Assembly (NCBI RefSeq): GCF_949987535.1
Contig: NC_080077.1
Coordinates: 38,768,561-38,832,560 of the forward strand
Length of the DNA stretch: 64,000 nt
Direction: 5' to 3'
DNA from: Balaenoptera acutorostrata
Taxonomy: Eukaryota; Chordata; Mammalia; Artiodactyla; Balaenopteridae
Shown: positions 12,793 through 24,560 of the stretch, piece after piece
How positions within the stretch are numbered: the stretch's first letter is position 1
How the letters are laid out: every line of letters begins with the position of its first letter
Made by a program: the position numbers and the translations under genes
Notes under the pieces: model-generated
What the model was told of the DNA's origin: nothing
Seen by the model: only the letters and a program-made list of their open reading frames with translations
The model's database searches: none

Positions 12793-15700
12793 TTTTTTTT
12801 TTACTTTTTTTTTTAACATCTTTATTGGAGTATAATTGCTTTACAATGGTGTGTTAGTTTCTGCTTTATAACAAAGTGAATCAGCCATACATATACATAT
12901 ATCCCCATATCTCCTCCCTCTTGCATCTCCCACCCATCCTCCCTATATCACCCCTCTAGGTGGTCACAAGGTACCAAGTTGATCTCCCTGTGCTATGCGG
13001 CTGCTTCCCACTAGCTACCTTCTGTTTTACATATGGTAGTGTATATATGTCCATGCCACTCTCTCACTTCGTCCCAGCATACCCTTCCCTCCCCATGTCC
13101 TCAAGTCCATTCTCTACGTCTGCGTCTTTATCCCTGTCCTGCCCCTAGGTTCTTCAGAACCTTTTTTTTTTTTTTTTTGATTCCATATATATGTGTTAGC
13201 ATACAGTATTTTTTCCCTTTCTGACCTACTTCACTCTGTATGACAGATTCTGGGTCCATCCACCTAACTACAATAACTCAATTTCATTTCTTTTTAAAGC
13301 TGAGTAATATTCCATTGTTTACATGTGACACATCATCTTTATCCATTCTTCTGTCGATGGACACTTAGGTTGCTTCCATGTCCTGGCTATTTTAAATAGA
13401 GCTGCAATGAACATTGTGGTACATGACTCTTTTTGAATTATGGTTTTCTCAGGGTATATGCCCAGTAGTGGGATTACTGGGCCATATGGTAGTTCTATTT
13501 TTATTTTTTTAAGGAACCTCCATTCTGTTCTCCATAGTGGCTGTATCAATTTACATTCCCACCAACACTGCAAGAGGGTTCCCTTTTCTCCACACCCTCT
13601 CCAGCATTTATTGTTTCTAGATTTTTTGATGATGGCCATTCTAACTGGTGTGAGGTGATACCTCACTGTAGTTTTAATTTGCATTTCTCTAATGATTAGT
13701 GATGTTGAGCATCCTTTCATGTGTTTGTTGGCAATCTGTATATCTTCTTTGGAGAAATGTCTATTTAGCTCTTCTGTCCATTGCTGGATTGGGTTGTGTT
13801 TTTTTGATATTGAGCTGCATGAGCTGCTTGTATATTTTGGAGATTAATCCTTTGTCAGTTGCTTTGTTTGCAAATATTCTCTCCCATTCTGAGGGTTGTC
13901 TTTTCGTCTTGTTCATGGTTTGCTTTACTGTGCAAAAGCTTTTAAGTTTCATTAGGTCCCATTTGTTTATTTTTGTTTTTTTTCATTTCTCTAGGAAGTG
14001 GGTCAAAAAAGGATCTTGCTGTGATTTATGTGAGAGTGTTCTGCCTATGTTCTCCTCGAAGAGTTTTAGAGTGTCTGGCCTTATATTTAGGTCTTTAATC
14101 CATTTTGAGTTTATTTTTGTATATGGTGTTAGGGAGTGTTCTAATTTCATTCTCTTACATGTAGCTGTCCAGTTTTTCCAGCACCATTTATCGAAGAGGC
14201 TGTCTTTTCTCCATTGTATATTCTTGCCTCCTTTATCAAAAATAAGGTGACCACATGTGCTTGGGTTCATCTCTGGGCTTTCTATCCTGTTCCATTGATC
14301 TATATTTCTGTTTTTTTGCCAGTACCATACTGTCTTGATTACTGTAGCTTTGTAGTATAGTCTGAAGTCAGGGAGCCTGATTCCTCCAGCTCCGTTTTTC
14401 TTTCTCAAGATTGCGCTGGCTATTCGGGATCTTTTGTGTTTCCATACAAACTGTGAGATTTGTTGTTCTAGTTCTGTGAAAGGTGTCATTGGTAGTTTGA
14501 TAGGGATTGCATTGAATCTGTAGATTGCTTTGGGTAGTATAGTCATTTTCACAATGTTGATTCTTCCAGTCCAAGAACATGGTATATCTCTCCATCTGTT
14601 TGTATCATCTTTAATTTCTTCCATCAGTGTCTTATAGTTTTCTGCAAACAGGTCTTTTGTCTCCTTAGGTAGGTTTATTCCTAGGTATTTTATTCTTTTG
14701 GTTGCAATGGTAAATGGGAGTGTTTCCTTAATTTCTCTTTCAGAATTTTCATTATTAGTGTATAGGAATGCAAGAGAACCTGTGCATTAGTTTTGTAGCC
14801 TGCTACTTTATCAAATTCATTGATTAGCTCTAGTAGTTTTCTGGTAGCATTTTTCGGATTCTCTACGTATAGTATCATGTCATCTGCAAACAGTGACAGT
14901 TTTACTTCTTCTTTTCCGATTTGGATTCCTTTCATTTCTTTTTCTTCTCTGATTGCGGTGGCTAAAACTTCCAAAACTATGTTGAATAATAGTGGTGAGA
15001 GTGGGCAACCTTGTCTTGTTCCTGATCTTAGCGGAAATGGTTTCAGTTTTTCACCATTGAGAACGATTTTGGCTGTGGGTTTGTCATATATGGCCTTTAT
15101 TATGTTGAGGCAAGTTCCCTCTGTGCCTACTTTCTGGAGGGTTTTTATCATAAATGGGTGATAAATTTTGTCAAAAGCTTTTTCTGCATCTATTGAGATG
15201 ATCATATGATTTTTGTCCTTCATTTTGTTAATATGGTGTATCACATTGATTGATTTGCATATATTGAAGAATCCTTGCATTCCTGGGATAAACCTCACTT
15301 GATCATGGTGTATGATCTTTTTAATGTGCTGTTGGATTCTGTTTGCTAGTATTTTGTTGAGGATTTTTGCATCTATGTTCACCAGTGATATTGGTCTGTT
15401 GTTTTCTTTCCTTGTGACATCTTTGTCTGGTTTTGGTATCAGGGTGATGGTGGCCTCGTAGAATGAGTTTGGGAGTGTGCCTCCCTATGCTATATTTTGG
15501 AAGAGTTTGAGAAGGATAGGTGTTAGCTCTTCTCTAAATGTTTGATAGAATTCGCCTGTGAAGCCACCTGGTCCTGGGCTTTTGTTTGTTGGAAGATTTT
15601 TAATCACAGTCTCAATTTCAGTGCTTGTGATTGGTCTGTTCAGATTTTCTATTTCTTCCTGGTCAGTCTTGGAAGGTTGTGCTTTTCTAAGAATTCTTCC

Positions 15701-16068
15701 ATTTCTTCTAGGTTGTCCATTTTATTGGCATAGGGTTGCTTGTAGTAATCTCTCATGATCCTTTGTATTTCTGCAGTGTCACTTGTTACTTTTCCTTTTT
15801 CATTTCTAATTCTATTGATGTGAGTCTTCTCCGTTTTTTTCTTGATGAATCTGGCTAATGGTTTGTCAATTTTGTTTATCTTCTCAAAGAACCAGCTTTT
15901 AGTTTTATTGATCTTTGCTATCATTTCCTTCATTTCTTTTTCATTTATTTCTGATCTGATCTTTATGATTTCTTTCCTTCTGCTAACTTTGGGGTTTTTT
16001 TGTTCTTCTTTCTCTAATTGCTTTAGGTGCAAGGTTAGGTTGTTTATTTGAGATGTTTTCTGTTTCTT

Positions 16069-16394
16069 TTTTTTTTTTTTTTAATGAGGATCTTGAATCA
16101 GATGCGTATGTTTGATTGATTGATTGATTTTGGCTGTGTTAGGTCTCCGTTTCTGTGCGAGGGCTTTCTCCAGTTGTGGCAAGCGGGGGCCACTCTTCAT
16201 CGCGATGCGTGGGCCTCTCACCGTCGCGGCCTCTCTCGCTGCGGAGCACAGGCTCCAGACGCGCAGGCTCAGCAGTTGTGGCTCACGGGCCCAGCCGCTC
16301 CGCGGCACGTGGGATCCTCCCAGGCCAGGGCTCGAACCCGCGTCCCCTGCATTAGCAGGCAGACTCTCAACCACTGCGCCACCCGGGAAGCCCC
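16069..16394 (-). mobile_element. CHR-type tRNA-derived SINE nested in L1
   Basis: It is inserted in the L1 in the same (minus) orientation and flanked by a perfect 16-bp target-site duplication, ATGTTTTCTGTTTCTT, at 16053-16068 and 16395-16410. On the minus strand it opens GGGCTTCCCGGGTGGCGCAG, contains tRNA-like boxes A and B, and reaches ...CTAACACAGCC. The body is CpG-rich and close to the other copy at 56.6 kb, suggesting a recent insertion. The tail is unusual: after CACAGCC come (AATC)n repeats (complement of 16112-16130), about 30 bases of nonrepetitive sequence (16083-16111), and only then the poly(A). Confidence 0.95.
16328..16381 (-). promoter_or_regulatory. Internal RNA polymerase III promoter of the SINE
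   Basis: Box A, TGGCGCAGTGG, is the complement of 16371-16381. Box B, GGTTCGAGCCC, is the complement of 16328-16338. Both are intact compared with tRNA consensus, so the copy could in principle be transcribed. Activity is an inference. Confidence 0.75.
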
Positions 16395-17405
16395 ATGTTT
16401 TCTGTTTCTTAAGGTAGGCTTGTATTGCTATAAAATTCCCTCTTAGAACTGCTTTTGATGAATCCCATAGGTTTTGGGTCATCGTGTTTTCACTGTCATT
16501 TTTTTCTAGGTATTTTTTGATTTCCTCTTTGATTTCTTCAGTGATCTCTTGGTTATTTAGTAGTGTATTATTTAGCCTCCATGTGTTTGTATTTTTTACA
16601 GATTTTTTCCTGTAATTGTTATCTAGTCTCATAGCATTGTGGTCAGAATAGATACTTGATACGATTTCAATTTTCTTAAATTTACCAAGGGTTTCTTTGT
16701 GCCCCAAGCTATGATCTATCCTAGAGAATGTTCCATGAGCACTTGAGAAGAAAGTGTATTCTGTTGTTTTTGGATGGATGTCCTATAAATATCAATTAAG
16801 TCCATCTTGTTTAATGTATCATTTAAAGTTTGTGTTTCCTTATTTATTTTCACTTTGGATGATGTCCATTTCTGAAAGTGGGGTGTTAAAGTCCCCTACT
16901 ATGATTGTGTTACTGTTGATATCCCCTTTTATGGCTGTTAGCATTTGCCTTATGTATTGAGGTGCTCCTATGTTGGGTGCATAAATATTTACAATTGTTA
17001 TATCTTCTTCTTGGATTGATCCGTTGATCATTAGGTAGTGTGCTTCTTTTCTCTTGTAATAGTCTTTATTTTAAAGTCTATTTTGTCTGATATCAGAATT
17101 GCTACTCCAGCTTTCTTTTGATTTCCATTTGCATGGAATACCTTTTTCCATCCCCTCACTTTCAGTCTGTATGGGTCCCTAAGTCTGAAGTGGGTCTCTT
17201 GTAGACAGCATATATACGGGTCTTGTTTTTGTATCCATTCAGCCAGTCTATGTCTTTTGGTTAGAGCATTTAATCCATTTACATTTAAGGTAGTTATCAG
17301 TATGTATGTTCCTATTACCATTTTCTTAATTGTTTTGGGTTTGTTATTGTAGATCTTTTCCTTCTCTTGTGTTTCCTGCCTAGAGAAGTTCCCAAGTTTG
17401 TGGAT

Positions 17406-17944
17406 TTCATAATGATTTCCATTTAAACTCACACAAGTCTGTAATACTATATCAAAAGATCATTAAGCCATTAAGTTAAACATTGGATATTTACTGAAAG
17501 GGTCAGAGATTGATAAGGATTACTGCTAGTAACCTTTTCAAACCATAATGTATCAATTTCACATTACAGAACACACTTTAAGTATCATTTATACATTGGA
17601 ATAAGCTGAAAACACATAATCACTGTCTCTATGAATCACCACTTAGCCTCATTTCTAATTCTCCGATGCAGACAAAGGTTACTAGGCTACAGTCTTTGTT
17701 TTCTATTTGATAAGCATTAAGAGCTTAATTTTGAGGATTTCACTGATCTCTTATAAAAGGACAGGCACAGACTGTTTTCTAAACAAGAGAGTAAAAACTG
17801 TGTTTTCATAACCACATCTATAAAGATTTCCTCTCCCATGAATGTGTTTAATATAAACTACAATTATAAAACCAAGAAGTTCTTATCTCTGTATGTTACT
17901 ACATAAATTCCATGAAACCCTTCCACATTTCCATGGCAACAGGG
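17406..17944. other. Unassigned AT-rich DNA
   Basis: Flank beyond the L1 5' end. No gene or repeat family recognised. Confidence 0.45.
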
Positions 17945-18010
17945 CATGCCATTCTTTCATTCATTCAAACAGCATTTATTCAGCTCCAATGATATGCAAG
18001 GATGATACCA
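17945..18010 (-). repeat. L2 3'-end fragment (tentative)
   Basis: TTCATTCATTCAAACAGCAT and TTATTCAGCTCCAATGATATGC match the reversed L2 terminus ('ATTCATTCAACAAATATTTATTGAGC..'). It is short and diverged. Confidence 0.4.
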
Positions 18011-19174
18011 GAACAGAGAATTTTAAAAAATGAATCAGAAACATATTAGAATATATATTATATTCAAATATACTAGAACATACTAGAATAATTATATATA
18101 TAATATATATCCTAGCAGGATGTTTTTGACTTAAAGAAATAACTATATATAAAGCTGACTTTGCCATGAAGAGAGCTTCCTTAATGGAGAGACAACTTTT
18201 TGATAAGCCCACAAAATTAACTTTAGCTGGATAATTCTAGGCACAAAGGCAAAGCTTCTAACTCTTCCAAAGAATCGGAAAACCCAGTTTAGGCTGCTTG
18301 AAGGAGTCAAGGTGGGGTGAAGAGTGAAAGACTTACTTCTTTCCCTTACAGTGATGATTATACCCAACTTCAGCTCTACTGATTAAAAGGAAGTATTCTT
18401 CTGATTTCATTCTCTACTGCAGGTAAGAAAATTCCACCCTTAACATCTTTCAGTGATAATTGGAGGATGTTGCAGAAAATACAGATCACACTGTATCATT
18501 GATCAGCACTGATCAGAACTCAGGAGAAACATTAGTACTCTGCCAAAGCAATTGACCTGCAAAGTAGGAGATCAAAAACTACCATTTAAATTCTGCCTAG
18601 GCAAATGACCTTGTTTAATGCGCAAGGAACGAGGAAAGAGCACTGAGAGAGCCTTATAAGAGCCCGGAGCCCCAGGAGTGTGTGGACATCACAGCAAATG
18701 TGCATCTGACACAGCAGTGAGATGAATGGGTTCCAAGGGGAACTTCTTGTCTTGGGGGCTGGTCAGTTAGTTCTCATACTCAAAGAAGCATCCGTATCCA
18801 AGCAGTAGCAGTTATTGAGGGTAGAACTATTTCAAATGGCAGTCCTTGATGGTCCTGAAGTAAACTGGACATTTTCTGAGATGCGAGAGCAATGAGAATG
18901 TAGTTCAGAATATCCCAACCCTTTGTCTGTGGAAACCCAGTTTTTTTATATTTGAGGAATTTTACTACCTTCTCTTGCAGGTGCCTTGGAACTTTGCTAT
19001 GGTTGAAATGACTACTTTTGCTTTGCTTCTAAAGTAAATTTCATCATAAATGGTGTCTATTTAAAATACCTGGACATCTTGTGAAAGCCTACTATGTAAT
19101 AAATGAGTTGTAACTCTGCTGGTTAATTATAAAGTGGAAAAAAAATCGGAATCTGAATGTTTTACAAGGAGCCT
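18011..19174. other. Unassigned DNA with an AT-dinucleotide patch
   Basis: A TA-rich low-complexity patch lies at about 18040-18112. At about 18600-18760 the base composition rises and a TATA-like TTATAAGAG (near 18655) precedes a GC-richer segment. I see no open frame or splice-flanked exon downstream to support a gene. Confidence 0.4.
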
Positions 19175-19300
19175 CTTCCTTTGTAATTCAAGATGCTAAG
19201 ACTAAAAAATAAGTGATTTGCTAAAGATTATAGGTGACAGATAAAGGACAGAAAGCAGGGTGTTGATTGCCAATCCAAGTCTCTTTCTACCATCCCATGG
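19175..19300 (-). repeat. MIR fragment (diverged)
   Basis: AAGTGATTTGCTAAAGATTA, TAGGTGACAGATAAAGGACAG and GATTGCCAATCCAAGTCTC follow the reversed MIR order ('AAGTAACTTGCCCAAGGTCACACAG..GAACCCAGGTCTG'). Confidence 0.45.
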
Positions 19301-19439
19301 CAAATCAGAGTTTTATGTCTAGAATATTTATCTAGATGATGAGCAGAGAACTAGTTACATTTCCTGACTTTTGCAGTAAACTATAGGCTGTCTTGTTTTC
19401 CATTTACCAGGGAAGTCAGAGTTTAATGATGTGTATGAT

Positions 19440-19565
19440 CCACTGTTGTACAACACCCCAAAGGCACTGTCTTCAAGTGAAGGACAACTCATTCCTTCTT
19501 ATATCATCAGTGCCTGATACAGTGTCCTGTACATCCTAGATACTCAAAATAGATTTGTCTGAGAG
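19440..19565 (+). repeat. L2 3'-end fragment (tentative)
   Basis: CAGTGCCTGATACAGTGTCC and CATCCTAGATACTCAAAATA resemble the L2 terminus ('CAGTGCCTGGCACATAGTAGGTGCTCAATAAATA'). Confidence 0.4.
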
Positions 19566-22069
19566 CTGAGCATTCAAAGAATATAAGACAATCTGCTAGA
19601 AATCTTCTTTAAACTCCATAATATTTAAAAGACATAATTCTGAAGACATATGATCTCAGCTACCCTTTGGTTGTTTAGTCTGACAAGTGTTGTAGCATGT
19701 TCTAAGAGGTCTTATTTTAAATATTCTCAAAATGGATCTTGACTGCCAAAAGGCTCTAGAACACCTTGTACATTGTGAGTTTATAAGCAAAGTTGGATTT
19801 TTTTCACCTTTTTAAATGGGCTTTGGAATCTGTAGAAAATACAAATTTTAGACTAGTTGCTGTCATACAGGGTAGAATTTAGATGGTGGACAGCTGGAAA
19901 GGTTTCTAAATTAGCATGCCTTCAAATAAGTCTCCTTTAGTGATCTGACTAATATTGTAGTAGAGGTGGGTAAAAAACATTTTTCTATTAAAAATGTTTA
20001 ATTCTTCATCAAAATAAGGGAATTATTATATGTGCTAAATACATCAAAGCAAATTATTCTATTTGGAATTAACTTCATTTCACAGGCTTTTTTACCCATT
20101 CATCCAAACTGAATGAAAAATTCCTCTCAAAAGGAGAAGTCTAATTTGCATGGATATGATTACAAAACCTTTTTCAAAATACAGTTTTTCTAGCTTTCAC
20201 TTGGACATTCTAGGTATTTCAGTTCATTTTAGAAGGTCATTCTGACTGAATAGTTTTTATAAAAGCTTAAAACTTTAGAAAATTGAGTATACAATTTATT
20301 CCTGTTAACTAGCTCTATACCATGCATAAGATTTCTGTGGGCTAAAACTGCCAATTTCAGCTGCTTGTGAGCTTTAAGGTCTCAGAATTAGTGCAAGGTG
20401 TATAGCTGCACCAATAAATGAGCAGGGATAGACAAGCAGTAAATATACTCCTCAGAAATGGGTTTGTGGATTTTTTTTCCCTACCATGATTGAAGTGAAT
20501 ATTGAAACTAATTTACATTTCCCAAGTTATGTAAAGAGTAACATGAGGAATTATAAATTAACTGAGCTTATATTTTCTAACTAATGCAGTGATGTTTTGG
20601 AGCCCTGGGCAGCAAGCAACTGGGCCACCCACCAATTTGGTTCTGTTGTCATATGCTTTAGAGCTTTAGGAACCATATGTCCAGTCAGTAGAGGTATCAC
20701 TATCTCTGCCAAGTGCCATCTTTGTTTCTCTAAATATGCTCCTCTCTATTCTGACTTCCAACACTGGGGCCAACAACTTGGTGAGCAGGAGCTCACTGTG
20801 CTCCCAAGCTCATAAGTAAGGGTACAAGCATATACTGGGGGACAAGGGAAGTGCCCTTCTGTTTCAATTAACACACTGGCCCACTCTCATTAAGCCACAA
20901 GTGGATCCAAGCTTTCCTTTCTAGTTGTAAGCCCAATATAATCAAAGCAGTCCCTTCCATTACCATGGGATTTCCAAATAGCATTCACATGGTGAAAACA
21001 AAATTTCATTGATTCTAATTTATTTAGAATTGAGAAGTAGCAAGAATATATTTTTTCCTGTTTGTCCAAGTGAGGAAAAGCATGGACACCTTATTATTGC
21101 AGATGATTTAACCAACTAAAAAAAGAGCCAATATTCAGAACACAAATTAGTCTTTGGGGAATCATATTAATGAATACATACTGATAGATAAAAAGGTAAC
21201 TTAGTTTTACAAAATAAATGTATATACATATACACACACACTTATACTTCATATATTATACTTCAATGACTTGATCTTTATCCCAATTTGAAAGATTGTG
21301 AAAGTGATGAACATATTCATATGTTGTTCTCTTTCCCTTTATATTCATTCTCCACATAGATCTGAGAGCCAACATTTCTTATTAATAGCCCCCAAAATGT
21401 TATTTTATGTTGTCCAGTGGAAACAGTTTTTTTGCAAAAGTCAAATGAACAAACTCAAGTCACAAATACAGGGATTTTCAACCTTTGAACTGTAATAACA
21501 TCTTCATTTAAGCTGGTATGAGACTAATCTATTTGAAATAATGTTTGCATTTCAAAGCAAGAAAGCAGTGCTAAAGTGTTGAATGATAACAAATCCAAAA
21601 AAATGTCAATAGAATAAAATTAACAAAATGTAAATATTTGCATTTAGGTTGAGCAAACTCAATTTGGCCTCAAGTTTTCACCATTTCTGCTTATCTAACA
21701 CAGTTTTAAAAGGCAGAAGTCTCCTTTATTGTTTCAGTTCCTATGCCCACAAGGCAGCGATGCTCTAACAATAGTATGAGATGATATGCAGATAATTACC
21801 ATTAAAAGCATAAGCCATTCACAGTTGTTAATACTGACAGGAGTGGTGCTTACACTTATGAATCAAAGGCTAATGAAGGCACAATAGATATTGAAATAAC
21901 AATAAACTAAAGTATGCTCTTATAACAGTAGCTCAATCAAAAATATATTCACATGACTTCCTGAAATGTGGCCTGTTAATGCACAATTACAAATTCACCT
22001 CCCAATTTGTGAACTATCCAAATGAATCAAAGTATACAAAATAGAGAACTGGAAATGGAATCCAGTAGT
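19566..22069. other. Unassigned AT-rich DNA
   Basis: No gene recognised. The stretch 20580-20930 is less AT-rich than its surroundings and may be an old repeat I cannot name; a 72-codon open frame there (20597-20815) has no recognisable domain. Confidence 0.45.
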
Positions 22070-22160
22070 AGTGTTACAACAAAGAGTGTAAGGCCTTGAA
22101 CATTAGAATCAGACTCTGGTCCTTGCTGCCACTAATTGTCTCTGTGACCTTGGACAAATG
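22070..22160 (+). repeat. MIR SINE fragment, 5' half
   Basis: AATCAGACTCTGGTCCTTGC, CCACTAATTGTCTCTGTGAC and CTTGGACAAATG are the first half of MIR up to the 'GTGTGACCTTGGGCAAG' block. It stops at the (TAA)n run. Confidence 0.65.
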
Positions 22161-22192
22161 TAATAATAATAATAATGTTAATATTAATAATA
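22161..22192. repeat. (TAA)n microsatellite between two MIRs
   Basis: An imperfect TAA trinucleotide run, separating oppositely oriented MIR fragments. Confidence 0.8.
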
Positions 22193-22193
22193 G

Positions 22194-22393
22194 TTTCTAT
22201 GGCAATTACTTACTTGCATTATATCATGTGATTTTCATCTCATTAAAATAAGTACCACTTTCATATCCTTTTTAGAGATGATAACACTGAGATTAGTGAT
22301 GTTAATCAATTTGTTCCTGGTAACATGGATTTAAAGATTTAAACCCAGGAAGCTTAACCCTGATAGATCCATGTGCTTAACCACAAATGCCAT
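22194..22393 (-). repeat. MIR SINE, opposite orientation
   Basis: Read forward it shows the reversed MIR order: ATCATGTGATTTTCATCTCA, CCTTTTTAGAGATGATAACAC (the 'TTTTACAGATGAGGAAACTG' block), GATTTAAACCCAGGAAG and TCCATGTGCTTAACCAC. It is a separate copy from the plus-strand MIR just upstream. Confidence 0.7.
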
Positions 22394-22559
22394 ATAGGGA
22401 GTCCCACAGTCTCTATCTGAAAACAGCTACGTCATAGATGTCTGGGGAGCAGTCAATGATGTCATGAAGCAAAGCTTAGCACAGAATTTGATGATTGGTA
22501 AATATTATTATATTAGCATACATTTATAAATCAGAATAGTAATAAATAATGATAAATCA

Positions 22560-23960
22560 GAAATCAACAAAGATCAAAATATCTACGATACAAAAATTAT
22601 GTCTGAGATAATTCTGGCAAGGAGGAAATCGAGAAAACACTACATACAAAACCTATGAGCTGTAACTAAAGCAGTATACAGAAGAAAATTCATAGCCTTA
22701 AACACATTTTTAAACAAATAAGAATTAAAATAACTGTATAATGTATTCAACTTTGGAATTTTGAGAAGAACTACAAAATGAGCTTCAGGAAAACAGAAGG
22801 ACTATATAATAAATATAAAGGCAGAGAGTAAGAAATTAGAGAACTATAAAAAAAATCACCTTTGTGAATATTAATGAAATTCATAAATAAAATAGCAAAT
22901 ATACTCAACACAATATATTAAAAGAATAATAAAACATGATCAAGTGAAGCTCATTTAAGAATTTTAGGGATGATCCCCCACTAGGAAATTTGTTAATAAA
23001 TGACATGTATTTAGAGGTTAGCCCTCAGCTAGGTCCTGATAAAGAGAAAAAACAAACCTCTTTTAATGTAGGAAAAAATGCATACTTAATCCAGATCATA
23101 AACATATGTGTGCTATATGTGTTGGAGGGGAAGGTAAGGCTGGAGATGTATATATATGTGTTTTATATACTCAAAACAAAAGCCAGAGTCATGCCTTGTG
23201 AATAATAAGAAGCATTCCTATTACAGTAAGGATGTCCACTAATATCACAGTTGTTTAGGAAATATTGGTCATTGCAACTAGGCAACAGAAAGAAATAAAA
23301 GATAAAAATAATGACAAACTTTTTTTTTTTGGCAGATAGTGAGTTAGGTCAATATAAAGGCTAAGAGAAAAAAATTGAAAACCTATTTTTAAAAAGATAT
23401 AATTTCAGCAAAGCACAGGTTTTATAATTAACATGTAAAAAGCAATCACTTTCCTTAACTAAAGAGAAAAATTTTTCTCTTCTCTACAATTGCATGCTCA
23501 ATTTCTGGAAGGCACTCAACAGATATTAATTGAATAAATAAGTACATGAATAATTAAATATAAGCAAAACCAAAAAGTATGTCAATGATAGCAACCCCAA
23601 ACAGAACATACATAGGATTAACTTAAGAAATCCATCTAGTCTATATGTAGATGTACAAGAACAACTGAATAAATGACCAATATTATAGATATATTTCATA
23701 TAAATATATATACATACATGCAAACATATGAGCATATAATGCAGTGCCAGTAATCAAAGAGAAATTGTTTTGGGGTTTTTTCTGTAATTCCAAAAACACT
23801 TGAAACAGCCTTGATATTTGAAATAGAAGATTGTTGAGGGCTACTTGTCCTATCACATATTAGGTAATATTATAAAGCCACAATAATTAAAACAGTATGA
23901 TCCTATGCTGCAATAGAACCTACATATTGCCCTATCTACAGATATATCTCTAGGTGCTGG
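22560..23960 (+). mobile_element. Very old L1M, decayed ORF2
   Basis: Blocks of ORF2 appear in the right order but with many substitutions and indels. AAAGCAGTATACAGAAGAAAA..TTCATAGCCTTAAA comes first. ACATGATCAAGTGAAGCTCA, before the RT core, follows, then AAGGATGTCCACTAATATCAC ('RQGCPLSP'), AAGCCACAATAATTAAAACAG and TATGATCC. The reading frame is lost throughout. It predates the young L1 copies by a wide margin. Confidence 0.7.
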
Positions 23961-24470
23961 TATTTCAAAGTATTATTTTTTTATTTTATTGGTAATATTT
24001 ATCAACCTTGTTTGTATTTTTAAAATAAGCATGCATCAATACTTAAAAACTTTAACAGATGTTTAAAAACTTATGAATGCCCTTTTTGTATGAGAAACAA
24101 TATAAATGAGAATAAAAAGACTCCCAACTCTTATTCATGACCATGAAAACTTGTCTGAGAGGAGACTTTGATTTCAACTTGTCAGAGTTGTCAGAGATCT
24201 CCTGAGGCAGGGAAGACAGTGCTGGTTAAACACCCTGGATTCTAAGTGCAACAACTATAAAATATTGAACTCTTCTGTTCATTTGTTTCTGATGAAGCTA
24301 GAAAGTATCAATGTGTACACAGTCCTAAATAAAGGTGCCAAGATCTTATGTACTACCCATTAACATGAAACTTCCTGGGTGCATTTAAGTTATATATCAA
24401 GAGAAATTGCCTCTGAATCTATCCTCATCTAAGCCAGTTATGGCATAGGAACTATAAACGAAATTCATAG

Positions 24471-24472
<2 letters not shown>
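23961..24472. other. Unassigned DNA
   Basis: No gene or repeat family recognised. Confidence 0.45.
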
Positions 24473-24507
<35 letters not shown>

Positions 24508-24560
24508 TGTGTGAAGAGGAGGAGAGTGTGGGGAAGGAGGAGAGGGAAGAGGGAGAGTAG
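24473..24560. repeat. (GT)n microsatellite followed by purine tract
   Basis: About 20 GT units with one GCGC interruption (24473-24513) run into a G/A-only-like stretch to about 24560. Alternating purine-pyrimidine beside a homopurine tract is typical of unstable simple sequence. Confidence 0.9.

Larger units (their letters stand above)
13179..17321 (-). pseudogene. Broken L1 ORF2 (endonuclease-reverse transcriptase)
   Basis: ORF2 encodes the endonuclease and reverse transcriptase that copy L1 RNA into the genome. Here it is broken into several frames. The likely start is the Met at 17321, followed by ITTLNVNGLNALTKRHRLAE and CCLQETHF of the endonuclease. The piece ends in frame near 17031. 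The next pieces are 16840-17031, 16395-16707 (interrupted by the SINE), 15649-16032 and 14690-15382. The last of these carries reverse transcriptase motifs, including [16 protein letters not shown] and the catalytic FADD at 14879-14890. Further pieces are 13983-14624 and 13319-13720. The usual stop after the C-terminal Gly-Ile also appears lost, running into the A tract. It cannot make a full protein. Confidence 0.92.
12793..17405 (-). mobile_element. Long L1 retrotransposon lacking ORF1, with nested SINE
   Basis: The element is read on the minus strand. Its poly(A) tail is the T-rich stretch from 12793, followed by the cetacean-type 3' UTR (to about 13178), then almost all of ORF2 up to about 17321, and about 85 bases of the ORF1-ORF2 spacer. 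No ORF1 or 5' UTR is seen beyond about 17405, so it is 5'-truncated in the spacer. Without the 326-bp nested SINE it is about 4.3 kb. It must have inserted before the SINE. The 5' breakpoint is approximate and I found no convincing target-site duplication. Confidence 0.9.

Noticed and set aside
13699..14250. 183-codon plus-strand open frame
   Set aside because: It is antisense to L1 ORF2 and rich in hydrophobic residues only because it reads the complement of that coding sequence.
16120..16446. Overlapping plus-strand open frames of 66-108 codons
   Set aside because: They read the CpG-rich antisense strand of the nested SINE; such frames recur in every copy of the family (also at 56490-56919, minus).
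16081..16707. 208-codon minus-strand frame joining L1 and SINE
   Set aside because: It looks like a fusion protein but is ORF2 reading into an inserted SINE; no evidence that it is expressed or selected.
12793..17405. An active, full-length L1
   Set aside because: ORF1 and the 5' UTR are absent and ORF2 has several frame breaks and an inserted SINE.
24473..24513. GT repeat as a Z-DNA or regulatory element
   Set aside because: Alternating GT is capable of Z-DNA, but nothing nearby suggests a promoter; it is treated as a microsatellite.
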